A stretch of DNA of 64,000 bases from the NCBI RefSeq assembly GCF_001439735.1, contig NZ_JYLN01000002.1, forward strand, positions 434,001 through 498,000, read 5' to 3'. Below, one piece after another: positions 23,236-31,247 of this stretch; position 1 is the first letter of the stretch, and each line of letters opens with the position of its first letter. The notes below the pieces were generated by a model that saw only the letters and a program-made list of their open reading frames with translations, made no database searches and was not told the origin of the DNA. A program made the position numbers and the translations under genes. This stretch comes from Pseudomonas paralactis. Its GTDB lineage: Bacteria; Pseudomonadota; Gammaproteobacteria; Pseudomonadales; Pseudomonadaceae.

Positions 23236-23810
23236 GGTGCTTTCCCTGGCGTACGTGGAGGCGGCGGTTCACGAAGGCTGGCCTTGCAGGCTTCGAGGGC
23301 GCGCATCATATGTTTTTCTACGGCGCTTTGGGACAGCCCCATGGCCTTGGCGATCTCGGCGTATTTGCGACCGTGGATGCGGTTAAGCAGGAAAATCTGC
23401 CGAGTGCGTTCGGGCAAGCTGCGCAAGGCGGCTTCGACATGGCGCAGATCATTGCCTGCCTCCAGCGCCGCCTGGGGTTCACAACTGTGGTGATCTGGCT
23501 GCTCGGGCCGCCAGCCTTCACTGCTGCGTACCCGCGCGCCTTCGCTGCGCAGATGGTCGATGGCGATATTGCCCGCGCAGCGCAGCAGGTAAGTGCTGAG
23601 CTCCTCAACCTGCACCAAAGGGCGGCGCCAGAAACGCAGGAACAAGTCCTGCACCAGGTCGGCCGCCGTGGCGCGGCAACCAACCCGGCGGCTCACCAAT
23701 GCCTCCATCTGCGAACGCTGGGATAAAAATACCTGCAGGAAATGCGCACGCCCACCGGCCGCATCCGGGTGCGGGCTGTCCTGAGGTTCCGGCGGTGGGC
23801 TGATCATCAT
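23232..23810 (-). CDS. ECF sigma factor, FecI-like (iron starvation type)
   Basis: A 192-residue ECF sigma factor with region 2 (HFLQVFLSQRSQMEALVSRR, and DLVQDLFLRFWRRP) and region 4 helix-turn-helix (KYAEIAKAMGLSQSAVEKHM). It should direct RNA polymerase to a small set of iron-transport promoters. The ATG at 23810 lies seven bases after the DUF3325 stop; ATG at 23807 is equally possible. It is fourth in the leftward operon. Confidence 0.92.
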   Translation of the reverse strand: MMISPPPEPQDSPHPDAAGGRAHFLQVFLSQRSQMEALVSRRVGCRATAADLVQDLFLRFWRRPLVQVEELSTYLLRCAGNIAIDHLRSEGARVRSSEGWRPEQPDHHSCEPQAALEAGNDLRHVEAALRSLPERTRQIFLLNRIHGRKYAEIAKAMGLSQSAVEKHMMRALEACKASLREPPPPRTPGKAP

Positions 23811-23817
23811 GGCAGGC

Positions 23818-24144
23818 TCAGAACAGGGCGAAGGCCGCAACCGGGCTGGCCAGCAGGCCAAGGCCTGCCAGAATCAAGGCCAGCCTTGGCCGATACGGCA
23901 ACAGCAACACCAGCAGCAAGGCGCTGAGCATCAACACCGCGCACCACTGCACCAGGCCCTGGCTCCAACCGGCGGCAAACACGGCGGGCCAGATCGCAAC
24001 CATCAGCAGCAACCAGCCACCCACCCGCAGCCCCAGGCGCCGAGTGGGCGTAGGTTTGCTGTGCAGCAGTTCGCCGTGGTGGCGGTCGGTGGACAGGCAC
24101 AGCGCCGTAAACCCGGCGTAGCACATCAGCAGCGCGAGCAGCAT
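23818..24144 (-). CDS. DUF3325 inner-membrane protein
   Basis: A 108-residue membrane protein with about four hydrophobic helices (MLLALLMCYAGFTALCLS at the start, then a conserved RHHGELL). The family is of unknown function and is commonly found beside PepSY-type siderophore reductases. The ATG at 24144 overlaps the PepSY stop by one base (TGATG), supporting a joint role. Confidence 0.85.
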   Translation of the reverse strand: MLLALLMCYAGFTALCLSTDRHHGELLHSKPTPTRRLGLRVGGWLLLMVAIWPAVFAAGWSQGLVQWCAVLMLSALLLVLLLPYRPRLALILAGLGLLASPVAAFALF

Positions 24145-25718
24145 CAGTTGGCCTCCTGCTTGAGCGTCAGGCCACGCGCACGTTCGGCCTTGGGTTGCGG
24201 CGCCGTGCGGTGGTGCATCTTCCAGGCCGCCCAGGCGAGGAACACGCCACTGGCCAGGCAGGTCAGGTCGAAGCCCGCCATGGCCCAATCGCCATTGACC
24301 AGAGAGACGCCCAAATGCTGCGAGGTGGTGCTGGCGTTAAGCAGCGGGATCAGCGCGAACAGCAACGCGCCGAAGCTCAGTTGCTCAACCCAACCCTGAC
24401 GACCGCGTCGCAGCATGGCGTGCAGCAAGCTCAGGCCCCAGGCGATAAAGAAGGCCTGTACTTCCCAGTCAGAACGTTCGGCGAAACTCACCGGCAGCAG
24501 TCGATTGGCCCAGAAAAACGCGGCGATGGCGATCATCAGCCCGGCCATGCTGGCAACGTTCAACACTTCCACCAACCGCAGTTCAAACGGCATCACCGAG
24601 GTTTTGGCGTGCTTGAGCTGGCGCTTGCCAAGCCAGATCACCAGCCCGGTGCCGATCATCGCCGTGCCCGCCAGGCCGCAGATAAAGTACAACCAGCGCA
24701 GCACGGGACCGGCGAAATGGCCCATGTGCAACCCATAGAAGCTGCCACCAATTACCGCAGGCAAAGACGGCTTGCCACTGGCCCGCAGCAGCTCGCCGGT
24801 GGTGCCGTTGAACGACAGGGTATTGCCAAAGGCGTGCACCACGCTGTCGGAGCCGGCGCGCGACACATTGACCGAGGCGTTGACATCGCCCGGGTTGTTG
24901 ACCGCCAGCCGCCCCACATGGCCGCCCGCCCACTGCTCGCGGGCCTGCTGGTACATCGGCAGTAACGGCAGCAATTGGCCGGGTTGACCCAGGGCGGGCG
25001 CATTGTTGGTAGCGGGAAACAATTCATCGAAGAACGCCCGGCTGTCATCGCCGTAGGACGCCATGATGGGCGCGGGCATGACCATGTTCATGAAAATCAC
25101 CAGGCTGCTGTAGGTGATCATCAGGTGAAAAGGCAGCACCAGCACACCCACCGCGTTATGCCCGTCGAGCCAGGAGCGCTGGCCTTTGCGCGGGCGGAAG
25201 GTGAAGAAGTCCTTGAAGATTTTTTTGTGGGTGATGATGCCGGTGATCAGTGCGACCAACATCACCATGGCGGCGATGGTCGAGAGCCAGCGGCCCCACG
25301 GGTAAGGCATTTGCAGCTGGAAGTGGAACCGATAGAAGAACTCGCCGCCCTTGCTGTCGCGGGCCTGGACGGGCTGGCCGCTGACCGGGTCGAGGGTTTT
25401 CTGGATAAAGGTGCCGCGCTTGCCGGGCTCGACCTTGTCTTGCCACATCACCGACAGGCCGGGATCGCGTTGGGTCGGCAAGGTAATGAACCAACGCGCC
25501 GCCGTGGGCGCCTGTTGTTGCAGGTAATTCTGAGCTACGGCAAGGCTACGCCCGTCGTCCAGGGGATGGGCCTGCACTTCGGGCTGCATCCAGTGGGTCA
25601 TTTCGTCTTTGAAATAGGCCAGGGTGCCCGTCAGGAAAATCGCAAACAGCAACCAACCGAAGATCAATCCGGCCCAGGTATGCAGCCAGGCCATGGCCTG
25701 GCGAAAGCCCTCTTTCAT
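24144..25718 (-). CDS. PepSY-associated membrane protein, siderophore-reductase-like
   Basis: A 524-residue protein of the PepSY-TM family, to which the ferric-siderophore reductases FpvG and FoxB of P. aeruginosa belong. It starts MKEGFRQAMAWLHTWAGLIF with the conserved His in the first helix. Three further helix groups follow, with histidines (LHMGHF, WLDGHNAVGV) that could ligate haem. Two PepSY-like periplasmic regions lie between. The context with a TonB receptor and ECF sigma supports iron release from a siderophore in the periplasm. The start at 25718 overlaps the previous stop (ATGA). Confidence 0.87.
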   Translation of the reverse strand: MKEGFRQAMAWLHTWAGLIFGWLLFAIFLTGTLAYFKDEMTHWMQPEVQAHPLDDGRSLAVAQNYLQQQAPTAARWFITLPTQRDPGLSVMWQDKVEPGKRGTFIQKTLDPVSGQPVQARDSKGGEFFYRFHFQLQMPYPWGRWLSTIAAMVMLVALITGIITHKKIFKDFFTFRPRKGQRSWLDGHNAVGVLVLPFHLMITYSSLVIFMNMVMPAPIMASYGDDSRAFFDELFPATNNAPALGQPGQLLPLLPMYQQAREQWAGGHVGRLAVNNPGDVNASVNVSRAGSDSVVHAFGNTLSFNGTTGELLRASGKPSLPAVIGGSFYGLHMGHFAGPVLRWLYFICGLAGTAMIGTGLVIWLGKRQLKHAKTSVMPFELRLVEVLNVASMAGLMIAIAAFFWANRLLPVSFAERSDWEVQAFFIAWGLSLLHAMLRRGRQGWVEQLSFGALLFALIPLLNASTTSQHLGVSLVNGDWAMAGFDLTCLASGVFLAWAAWKMHHRTAPQPKAERARGLTLKQEAN

Positions 25719-26017
25719 GTGTGCGCCACCCAGAAACCAACGCCGGCCAACGTGGCGAACAGCGCACTCGGCAGCATCACCCCGGCCCAGGCGCGCCAGG
25801 CCGTGCGGCAAGCAAAACACCAGAGCACCGCCAGCAGGTAGAACACGAACGAACTCATCATGCCGGTGACCACCGCATCGGCGCGGGAAGTGGGCAACCA
25901 GAGCGCCAGACAGATGGCGGCCAGGGAAGCCATCAAGTAACCACCGATGACAGCTGCCAGCACGCGCGAGGTGACAGCGAGGCGATAGGAAAGGGGCAAT
26001 GCGGTTTTGCTTTTCAT
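25715..26017 (-). CDS. DUF3649 inner-membrane protein
   Basis: A 100-residue protein with about three hydrophobic helices, starting MKSKTALPLSYRLAVTSRVL. DUF3649 proteins habitually precede PepSY and DUF3325 genes in iron-uptake loci; their function is unknown. It is the first gene of the leftward operon. A Fur-box-like site lies 35 bases before the start. Confidence 0.85.
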   Translation of the reverse strand: MKSKTALPLSYRLAVTSRVLAAVIGGYLMASLAAICLALWLPTSRADAVVTGMMSSFVFYLLAVLWCFACRTAWRAWAGVMLPSALFATLAGVGFWVAHT

Positions 26018-26051
26018 GCGGCAGGCGCCAAGTTCATCAGCGCGCAATATT

Positions 26052-26070
26052 AATGATAAATATTCTCATA
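26052..26070 (-). promoter_or_regulatory. Fur box (leftward iron operon)
   Basis: AATGATAAATATTCTCATA matches the 9-1-9 Fur pattern AATGAKAAT-N-ATTMTCATT at 16 of 18 defined positions. It lies just upstream of DUF3649, so Fur-Fe should repress the leftward operon under iron sufficiency. Confidence 0.82.
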
Positions 26071-26133
26071 AGCAAAAGAGAACGGATGAATCACCTGCCC
26101 TGGCCGATTGCCGAACCTCGTCACTCACCCTAC

Positions 26134-26152
26134 AATGCGAACAATTCTTGTT
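26134..26152 (+). promoter_or_regulatory. Fur box (fecI)
   Basis: AATGCGAACAATTCTTGTT resembles the Fur pattern AATGCGAAT-N-ATTCGCATT (about 14 of 18), with an embedded dyad GAACAA / TTGTTC. It lies 36 bases before the preferred fecI start. Confidence 0.7.
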
Positions 26153-26187
26153 CTCTAAAGCATGTCAATGCTTGTGGAGTGATCGCG

Positions 26188-26676
26188 TTGCAGCCTTCCA
26201 ACACCGTCGAAGTTTTGTATAACGACCATCACCACTGGCTCACCGGCTGGTTGCGACGCAAGCTCGGCTGCCCGGAAAACGCCGCCGACCTGGCCCAGGA
26301 CACCTTTATTCGCGTGCTCAGCGCACGGGAAACCCCGACGCTGATCGAGCCCCGCGCTTTCCTCACCACCGTGGCCAAGCGCGTGCTGTGCAACTTCTAT
26401 CGCCGCCAGGACCTGGAACGCGCCTACCTCGATGCCCTGGCGCAAATGCCCGAGCATGTGGTGCCATCGGAAGAAGACCGCGCAATTATTCTGCAAACCC
26501 TGCTGGAGCTGGACCAACTGCTCGACGGCCTGCCCAGGCTGGTGAAACGCGCATTCCTGCTGGCCCAGCTCGACGGTCTGACCTACGCGCAAATCAGCGC
26601 CGAGCTGGGCATCTCCATCGCCACGGTCAAACGTCATCTGACCAAAGCCGCCATGCGTTGCTACTTCGCCCTATGA
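26188..26676 (+). CDS. fecI: ECF sigma factor FecI
   Basis: Sigma factor of the ferric citrate system; it should transcribe fecA when FecR relays the signal. Region 2 (EVLYNDHHHWLTGWLRRKLG, DLAQDTFIRVL) and region 4 (LTYAQISAELGISIATVKRH) are intact. The start is uncertain. I prefer TTG at 26188 (GGAG eight bases upstream), which gives about 162 residues as usual for FecI. GTG at 26179 or ATG at 26086 would give extra unconserved residues. The stop overlaps fecR (ATGA). Confidence 0.9.
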   Translation: MQPSNTVEVLYNDHHHWLTGWLRRKLGCPENAADLAQDTFIRVLSARETPTLIEPRAFLTTVAKRVLCNFYRRQDLERAYLDALAQMPEHVVPSEEDRAIILQTLLELDQLLDGLPRLVKRAFLLAQLDGLTYAQISAELGISIATVKRHLTKAAMRCYFAL

Positions 26677-27614
26677 ACGTCTCCAGCCAAGTCGCCGAAC
26701 AAGCCGTGCACTGGCTGCTGGAAATGCAGCAAGGCACGCTCAACCCTCGCCAGCAAGCGGCCTGGCAGCAATGGCTGAACGCCCACAGCGAGCACCAGCG
26801 TGCTTGGGAGCAGATCCAACAGGTCAACCAGCGCCTGCGCGGGATGCCTTCGCCCCTGGCCCACGCAGCCTTGAATGCACCGCGCTCCAGCAGCCGACGC
26901 CAGGCGCTGAAGTTGCTTTTGATCCTCGGTGCTGGCTCGGCAGCCGCGTGGAGCCTGCGCCAGCAACATATCCTGCCGCCGCTGAGCGCCGACTATCGCA
27001 GCCCGGTGGGCCAGCGCCGCACGGTGCAACTGGCCGACGGCAGCCAGTTGCAGCTCAACACCGGCAGCGCGGTGGATGTGCATTTCGACGGTCGGCAGCG
27101 CCTGGTACGCCTGCTCGAAGGTGAAATCCTGCTGACCACCCGTGCCGGTGACACGCCCTTGCATGTGCTGACCGGCCAGGGCCTGCTCAGTAGCCAGACG
27201 GCGCGCCTGAATGTGCGCCAGTTCAACGACCACACCCAACTGGCAGTGCTGGCCGGCCAGGTCGACGTCATGCCCAACAGCTACAGCGGTTTGCCGCTGA
27301 GCGTCGATGCCACCCGCCAGGTCAATTTCACCCGCAAGGGCTGGGATACCCCGCGCGCCACCGACGCCAACAGCGGCGCCTGGGCCGACGGTATGCTGGT
27401 GGCTGCACATATGCGCCTTGGAGACTTCTTGAGTGAACTGGGGCGCTATCGTCGCGGCCAGCTCAATTGCGACCCGCAAGTGGCGAACCTGTTGCTGTCC
27501 GGCAGCTACCCGCTGGATGACAGCGAACGCATCCTCGACCTGCTGGAAATCAGCCTGCCGGTGAAAGTGCGGCGCTTTACGCGCTATTGGGTGACCGTGC
27601 AGGCCCGCGCCTGA
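26673..27614 (+). CDS. fecR: Sigma regulator FecR
   Basis: A 313-residue inner-membrane protein that couples FecA signalling to FecI. DUF4880 occupies residues 8-55 (AVHWLLEMQQGTLNPRQQAA). A membrane helix at about residues 75-90 follows (LKLLLILGAGSAAAWSL), then the periplasmic FecR domain (RRTVQLADGSQLQLNTGSAV) and a C-terminal STN-like part. It overlaps fecI by four bases. A REPIN and a hairpin separate it from fecA. Confidence 0.93.
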   Translation: MNVSSQVAEQAVHWLLEMQQGTLNPRQQAAWQQWLNAHSEHQRAWEQIQQVNQRLRGMPSPLAHAALNAPRSSSRRQALKLLLILGAGSAAAWSLRQQHILPPLSADYRSPVGQRRTVQLADGSQLQLNTGSAVDVHFDGRQRLVRLLEGEILLTTRAGDTPLHVLTGQGLLSSQTARLNVRQFNDHTQLAVLAGQVDVMPNSYSGLPLSVDATRQVNFTRKGWDTPRATDANSGAWADGMLVAAHMRLGDFLSELGRYRRGQLNCDPQVANLLLSGSYPLDDSERILDLLEISLPVKVRRFTRYWVTVQARA

Positions 27615-27618
27615 TTAT

Positions 27619-27717
27619 TGTAGGAGCGAGCTTGCTCGCGAAAAACGCCAGCACACCGCGTTAAACCAGGCAACCGGCTTTATCGTTGATGATTTTCGCG
27701 AGCAAGCTCGCTCCTAC
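27619..27717. repeat. REPIN, GTAGGAGCGAGCTTGCTCGCGAA class
   Basis: Inverted arms TGTAGGAGCGAGCTTGCTCG and complement between fecR and fecA. As an mRNA hairpin it could influence relative levels of the two products. Confidence 0.92.
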
Positions 27718-27766
27718 CGTAACTATTTTTTATAAATGTGAGCCGTTTTCCGCACCTGGCGTGACA

Positions 27767-27798
27767 GAGAAGGAAAGCCACCTTGATCCTTCCTTCTC
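27767..27798 (+). promoter_or_regulatory. Inverted repeat before fecA
   Basis: Perfect nine-base pair GAGAAGGAA / TTCCTTCTC with a 14-base loop, ending 12 bases before the fecA ATG. The left arm carries GGAAA, similar to the -35 of FecI-type promoters, so the region may hold the FecI-dependent fecA promoter or a leader hairpin. The assignment is tentative. Confidence 0.4.
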
Positions 27799-27810
27799 AG
27801 GACCGCCTTC

Positions 27811-30147
27811 ATGCCCCAGCAACCGACGCTTCTTGCCCGCACCTTGCGCCAACTTCTACTGGGCGCCAGCCTCAGCCTGACCGCACTGCCGGCGGTGATG
27901 GCGGCCGACGCCAAGGCTTACCACATTGCGCCGACCACCCTGGAAGCGGCCTTGAACCAATTTGGTCGCCAGGCCGGTGTGTTGGTGTCGTTCGGCTCCG
28001 ATGTGACGGCCGGTATGCAAAGCCGCGGTCTGTCGGGCAATTACAGCGCAGCCGAGGGCCTGAGCAAACTGCTGGAGGGCACCGGCCTGCAAGCCCGGGC
28101 CGAGGGCGACAACGCTTTCAGCCTGCAACCGGCTGATGCCCCCGCCACCCTCGAACTGCAAACCTCCAATGTGGTTGGCGACTGGCTCGGTGACGCGGCG
28201 CAAACCAACGTGTTTGAACACCCCGGCGCCCGTGATGTGATCCGCCGCGAAGAGTTCGAGCGCCAGGGTGCAACCCAGGCCCGCGACGTGCTCAACCGTA
28301 TCCCCGGCGTCAACGCCCCGGAAAACAACGGCACCGGCAGCCATGACATGGCGCTCAACTTCGGCATTCGTGGGCTCAACCCACGCCTGGCATCGCGCTC
28401 TACGGTACTGATGGATGGCATCCCGGTGCCCTTCGCGCCCTATGGCCAGCCGCAGTTGTCCTTTGCACCGATCAGCATGGGCAACATGGACGCGGTAGAC
28501 GTGGTACGCGGCGGCGGTGCGGTACGCTATGGCCCGCAAAACGTCGGCGGCATCGTCAACTTCGTGACCCGCGCCATTCCGGATGCGCCCACGGTCAAGG
28601 GCGGCTTGCAGACCGAAACCAGCCCGTCTTCCAGCCACGACGGCTTCAAGACCACCGGCAACCTGCTGGCCGGCGGCACGGCCGACAACGGCTTGGGCGG
28701 CGCGATTTTGTACTCCGGTACCCGTGGCGGTGACTGGCGCGAAAACAGCAACGCACGCATCGACGACCTGATCCTCAAGGGCAAGTACCAACTGGACGAC
28801 GCCAACAGCTTTAACGCCATGGCGCAGTACTACGAAGGCCAGGCCGACATGCCCGGTGGTTTGAACGTCAAGGACTACAAGGCCGACCCGTATCAGTCCA
28901 CTCGGCCCTACGACAAGTTCTGGGGCCGCCGCACGATGTTCAACGTCGGCTACCGCTACGAGCAGGACCGCCGCGAATTCACGGTCAACAGCTTCTTCAC
29001 CAAGACCCTGCGCAGCGGTTACCTGGACCAGGGCAGTTTCCTGTCGCTGTCGCCACGCGAATACTGGGTACGCGGCCTGGAAACCCGTTTCGCCCAAGGC
29101 TTCGACCTTGGCCCCACCAGCCACGAAGTGGGCGTCGGCTACCGCTATATCAATGAAGCCGGTCACGAGTTGCGCTACCGCACGCCGATTGCCGCCAACC
29201 AGCAAATCCCCACTACCAACAGTCGCAACGACCGCGACACCCGTGGCGGCACCGAGGCCAACGCGTTCTTTATCGACGACCGCATTGATATCGGCAAGTG
29301 GACCATCACCCCGGGCGTACGCTACGAGATGATCAAGTCCCAGCAAACCAACAACCTGAGCAACGTCAAATACAAGGGCGACTACAACACCGCACTGCCG
29401 GCGCTGAACGTGCTCTATCACCTCACCGATGAGTGGAATCTCTACGCCAACACCGAAGGCTCGTTCGGCAGCGTGCAGTACAGCCAGATGCCCAACCGCG
29501 TGAACAGCGGCGAAGTGAAACCGGAAAAAGCCCGCACCTGGGAACTCGGCACGCGCTATGACAACGGTAACCTGCGTGCAGAAATCGGCGCGTTCCTGAT
29601 CAACTTCGACAACCAGTACGACAGCAACCAGACCAACGACACGGTGATCGCCCGCGGTGAAACTCGTCACCAGGGCATCGAGTCGAGCGTCAACTATGCG
29701 CTCGACGGCCTGAGCCCGGCGCTGGCCGGTTTCGATGTGTACGCCACGTACGCCTATGTGGACGCGACCATCCGCGAGGACGGGCCGAACAAAGGCAACC
29801 GCGTGCCCTTCTCGTCCAAGCACAAAGGCACCCTGGGCGTCGGTTACACCGAAGGCCCGTGGAAGCTGAATGTGGACAGCAGCTACCAGAGCAGCCAGTT
29901 CGCCGACAACGCCAACACCCAGGCCGAAAGCGCCGACGGTGCCAACGGGCGCATCCCCGGCTACATGCTGTTCAGCAGCCGCGCGGCCTATGATTTCGGC
30001 CCGCAGTTGTCGGATTTGAATGTGGCGGTGGGGGTGAAAAACATCTTCAACAAGCAGTACTACACGCGCTCGTTCGACGACAACAACAAGGGCAAGTACG
30101 TAGGCGAGCCGCGCACGGTGTATGTGCAAACCTCTATCGCGTTCTGA
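27811..30147 (+). CDS. fecA: Ferric citrate outer-membrane receptor FecA
   Basis: A 778-residue TonB-dependent transducer that imports ferric dicitrate and signals to FecR. It has a signal peptide (residues 1-31), an STN signalling domain (AYHIAPTTLEAALNQFGRQA, about residues 35-112), a plug and a barrel. Long stretches match E. coli FecA as I recall it, for example NVFEHPGARDVIRREEF, PGVNAPENNGTGSHD, LNPRLASRSTVLMDGIPVPF and TADNGLGGAILYSGTRG. The length is also nearly equal (774 in E. coli). No fecBCDE transport genes follow, so the inner-membrane step must be encoded elsewhere or use another carrier. Confidence 0.95.
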   Translation: MPQQPTLLARTLRQLLLGASLSLTALPAVMAADAKAYHIAPTTLEAALNQFGRQAGVLVSFGSDVTAGMQSRGLSGNYSAAEGLSKLLEGTGLQARAEGDNAFSLQPADAPATLELQTSNVVGDWLGDAAQTNVFEHPGARDVIRREEFERQGATQARDVLNRIPGVNAPENNGTGSHDMALNFGIRGLNPRLASRSTVLMDGIPVPFAPYGQPQLSFAPISMGNMDAVDVVRGGGAVRYGPQNVGGIVNFVTRAIPDAPTVKGGLQTETSPSSSHDGFKTTGNLLAGGTADNGLGGAILYSGTRGGDWRENSNARIDDLILKGKYQLDDANSFNAMAQYYEGQADMPGGLNVKDYKADPYQSTRPYDKFWGRRTMFNVGYRYEQDRREFTVNSFFTKTLRSGYLDQGSFLSLSPREYWVRGLETRFAQGFDLGPTSHEVGVGYRYINEAGHELRYRTPIAANQQIPTTNSRNDRDTRGGTEANAFFIDDRIDIGKWTITPGVRYEMIKSQQTNNLSNVKYKGDYNTALPALNVLYHLTDEWNLYANTEGSFGSVQYSQMPNRVNSGEVKPEKARTWELGTRYDNGNLRAEIGAFLINFDNQYDSNQTNDTVIARGETRHQGIESSVNYALDGLSPALAGFDVYATYAYVDATIREDGPNKGNRVPFSSKHKGTLGVGYTEGPWKLNVDSSYQSSQFADNANTQAESADGANGRIPGYMLFSSRAAYDFGPQLSDLNVAVGVKNIFNKQYYTRSFDDNNKGKYVGEPRTVYVQTSIAF

Positions 30148-30155
30148 CCGCATTT

Positions 30156-30255
30156 TGTAGGAGCGAGCTTGCTCGCGAAAAACTCACAGGCGCCGCGTTC
30201 TTACAGCAAGCACGCGCTATCGTTGACGTTTTTCGCGAGCAAGCTCGCTCCTACA
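30156..30255. repeat. REPIN, GTAGGAGCGAGCTTGCTCGCGAA class
   Basis: Inverted arms TGTAGGAGCGAGCTTGCTCG and complement between the convergent fecA and LysR genes. Confidence 0.93.
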
Positions 30256-30268
30256 GATGATTTTCACT

Positions 30269-31141
30269 CTAGCTACCCGCCAGGCAACTCGGGGTGGCCG
30301 CCACCAGCGCATCGATGGCACACCGCGTCTTGGCCGGCATATGCACCGCCGTCGGCCAGACCACATGGATCGGCGCCGGCTGCTCGCGATAGCTGGGCAG
30401 CACCGCCTCCAACTGCCCGCGCAACGCATAGTGGGCAATCAACCAACTCGGCAACCAGGCCAGGCCCACGCCCGCGATGGCGGCATCGGCTACCGCCTGG
30501 AGGTCATCCACAATCAAGGGCGAAGCCAGGCGCGAGCGCTGTGCGGTGTTGCTGCGGTAGGCAATGCCACGATGAGCAGCCAGGTCTTCGATACGTTCAA
30601 TGGCGCCCTTGCGCTGCAAATACGCCGGTGACGCTGCCAGCCCCATGACCTGCTGACCCAGGCGGCGGGCACTCAGGCGATCGGTATCCGGCAACGGGCC
30701 GATACGCACGGCCATGTCGAAGCCTTCCTGCGCCAGATCGATCATGCGGTCGCAGAAGCAAATCTCGATTTCCAGTTCAGGGTAACTCTCCATCAAGCCC
30801 CACAAGGCCGGTGCCGCATAGTGGTGCCCGAACGCCAGCGGCACACTGACCCTCAGCCGCCCTCGTGGCTGTTGCCGGCCACTTTCGAGCACCGATTCGG
30901 CCGCTTCCAGTTCGGCCAATGCGCGCAGGCAATGTTCGTAATACGCCTGCCCGTCTTCGGTCAACCGCTGCCGGCGCGTGGAACGCTGCAACAGGCACGT
31001 GCCCAGCCGCGCCTCCAGACGCGCCAAGCCTTTACCGACGGCCGAGCGTGTCAGGTTCAGGCGCTCGGCGGCGTCGGTCAGGTTGCCGCTCTCGACGATC
31101 TGCAAAAACAGTTCGACGCCATCAAAACGCGGGGTAGCCAT
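30269..31141 (-). CDS. LysR-family regulator (divergent from DHA2 pump)
   Basis: A 290-residue LysR regulator. The N-terminal winged helix-turn-helix has FDGVELFLQIVESGNLTDAA and RLNLTRSAVGKGLARLEARL. The C-terminal effector domain follows (GRLRVSVPLAFGHHYAAPAL). It stands divergent from the MFS pump with 106 bases between starts, the usual arrangement for a regulator of the neighbouring pump. The effector is unknown. Confidence 0.88.
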   Translation of the reverse strand: MATPRFDGVELFLQIVESGNLTDAAERLNLTRSAVGKGLARLEARLGTCLLQRSTRRQRLTEDGQAYYEHCLRALAELEAAESVLESGRQQPRGRLRVSVPLAFGHHYAAPALWGLMESYPELEIEICFCDRMIDLAQEGFDMAVRIGPLPDTDRLSARRLGQQVMGLAASPAYLQRKGAIERIEDLAAHRGIAYRSNTAQRSRLASPLIVDDLQAVADAAIAGVGLAWLPSWLIAHYALRGQLEAVLPSYREQPAPIHVVWPTAVHMPAKTRCAIDALVAATPSCLAGS

Positions 31142-31247
31142 GAGTCAATTGTCGCCCTTGATTCCCATATCAATGGAAAACTTATCACGGATAACGAATC
31201 CAGTTCCCGAGAGAATAGAGCCCTCCCCTATTTGAAAGGAACTCATC

